Below are positions 63,820 to 64,000 of a DNA stretch of 64,000 bases, in pieces. The first letter of the stretch is position 1. Every line of letters begins with the position of its first letter. The notes below the pieces were generated by a model. That model was given only the letters and a program-made list of their open reading frames with translations. It made no database searches and was not told where the DNA came from. Position numbers and translations under genes: made by a program. Source of the DNA: JAWKJY01 sp041393535 (GTDB lineage Bacteria; Actinomycetota; Thermoleophilia; Gaiellales; Gaiellaceae). Where the stretch lies: contig JAWKJY010000012.1 in NCBI GenBank assembly GCA_041393535.1, positions 53,216-117,215 on the forward strand, written 5' to 3'.

Positions 63820-64000
63820 TCAGTCCCCGTCGTCCTCGATCCCGTCGTCGAGCAGCTCGACCAGGAAGCCCGGGAAGCGCTTCCGGACGCCCTGCTCGAA
63901 CGCGCGGGCGTACGGCTCCTCGGCCGCCTCGTCGAGGGTCGCCGCGTACCCGTCGCGGATCGCCCGCAGGCGGTCGGCGCCGTCCTCGACGAGATCGAGG
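63820..64000 (-). CDS. C-terminal end of an unidentified gene (cut by window edge)
   Basis: The last 59 codons of a minus-strand frame ending IEDDGD. Visible residues (VEDGADRLRAIRDGYAATL, DEAAEEPYARAFEQGVRKR, FPGFLVELLDDG) look like amphipathic helices with an acidic end, and codon bias is normal. Too little is present to name it. It converges on the subtilase gene, 15 bp away. Confidence 0.55.
   Translation of the reverse strand, partial: LDLVEDGADRLRAIRDGYAATLDEAAEEPYARAFEQGVRKRFPGFLVELLDDGIEDDGD

Overview
The window is about 72-74% GC (estimated by eye) and looks like chromosome of a high-GC actinobacterium, most likely class Thermoleophilia (Gaiellales/Solirubrobacterales). This rests on gene content: CarD, a DUF2469 protein, DisA, ClpC and a SigH-like sigma factor sit next to a Firmicutes-like gltX-cysS-rlmB-yacP-sigH string. 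Many genes appear leaderless: a TANNNT -10 box lies only 6-8 nt before an ATG or GTG, with no Shine-Dalgarno sequence.

Region by region. (1) 1-13.1 kb, catabolism: a fumarylacetoacetase-like/amidohydrolase/alpha-beta hydrolase operon; a secreted LamG protein; a multi-PAS histidine kinase with an AraC regulator and a VOC dioxygenase; an Asp/Glu-racemase-like protein lacking the usual cysteines; and an acoXABC acetoin dehydrogenase operon. (2) 13.2-16.9 kb: a lipoprotein cytochrome c with an Ala-Pro-Glu linker, a large GT-C-like membrane protein and a broken DUF1801 gene. (3) 16.9-21.5 kb: tRNA-Thr(UGU), then sigH, yacP, rlmB, cysS and gltX, all on the minus strand. (4) 21.5-41.6 kb, accessory: a DUF4394/Calx-beta/RTX secreted protein, GMC oxidoreductase, PadR/cupin divergon, GNAT, a broken PEP-utilising enzyme, a PLD-helicase-DUF3427 protein, globin, a decayed ScyD/ScyE gene, a MutY-type glycosylase, a BNR/MoaD pair, an OmpR-type two-component system, RsgA and an M20 peptidase with a broken frame. 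(5) 41.6-55 kb: ispF, ispD, carD, disA, radA and clpC, interrupted by a PHP phosphoesterase, acyl-CoA ligase, SMP-30 protein and AlkZ-like protein. (6) 55-64 kb: an AlkA-like glycosylase, lysS, greA, dus, an RTX protein, coaX, DUF2469, folK, a subtilase and a truncated minus-strand gene.

The most interesting signal is a family of five promoter-like elements (near 14.1, 35.4, 40.3, 43.2 and 51.95 kb). Four carry three CGNNNC half-sites (mostly CGKSAC) spaced exactly 11 bp, with the last base of the third half-site being the first base of the -35 hexamer, then 17 bp, then a TANNNT -10. One copy drives leaderless radA. The other four lie in intergenic DNA without an obvious gene, and two of these are followed, at an identical distance, by a 38-nt sequence identical in both copies, suggesting a small RNA or very short peptide under the same control as radA.

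Several genes have broken frames: acoA 5' end, DUF1801, PEP-utilising enzyme, M20 peptidase, PHP protein, AlkZ-like protein and lysS. Because lysS is normally essential, and some breaks fall in G/C runs, many of these may be assembly errors. The ScyD/ScyE remnant looks truly decayed.
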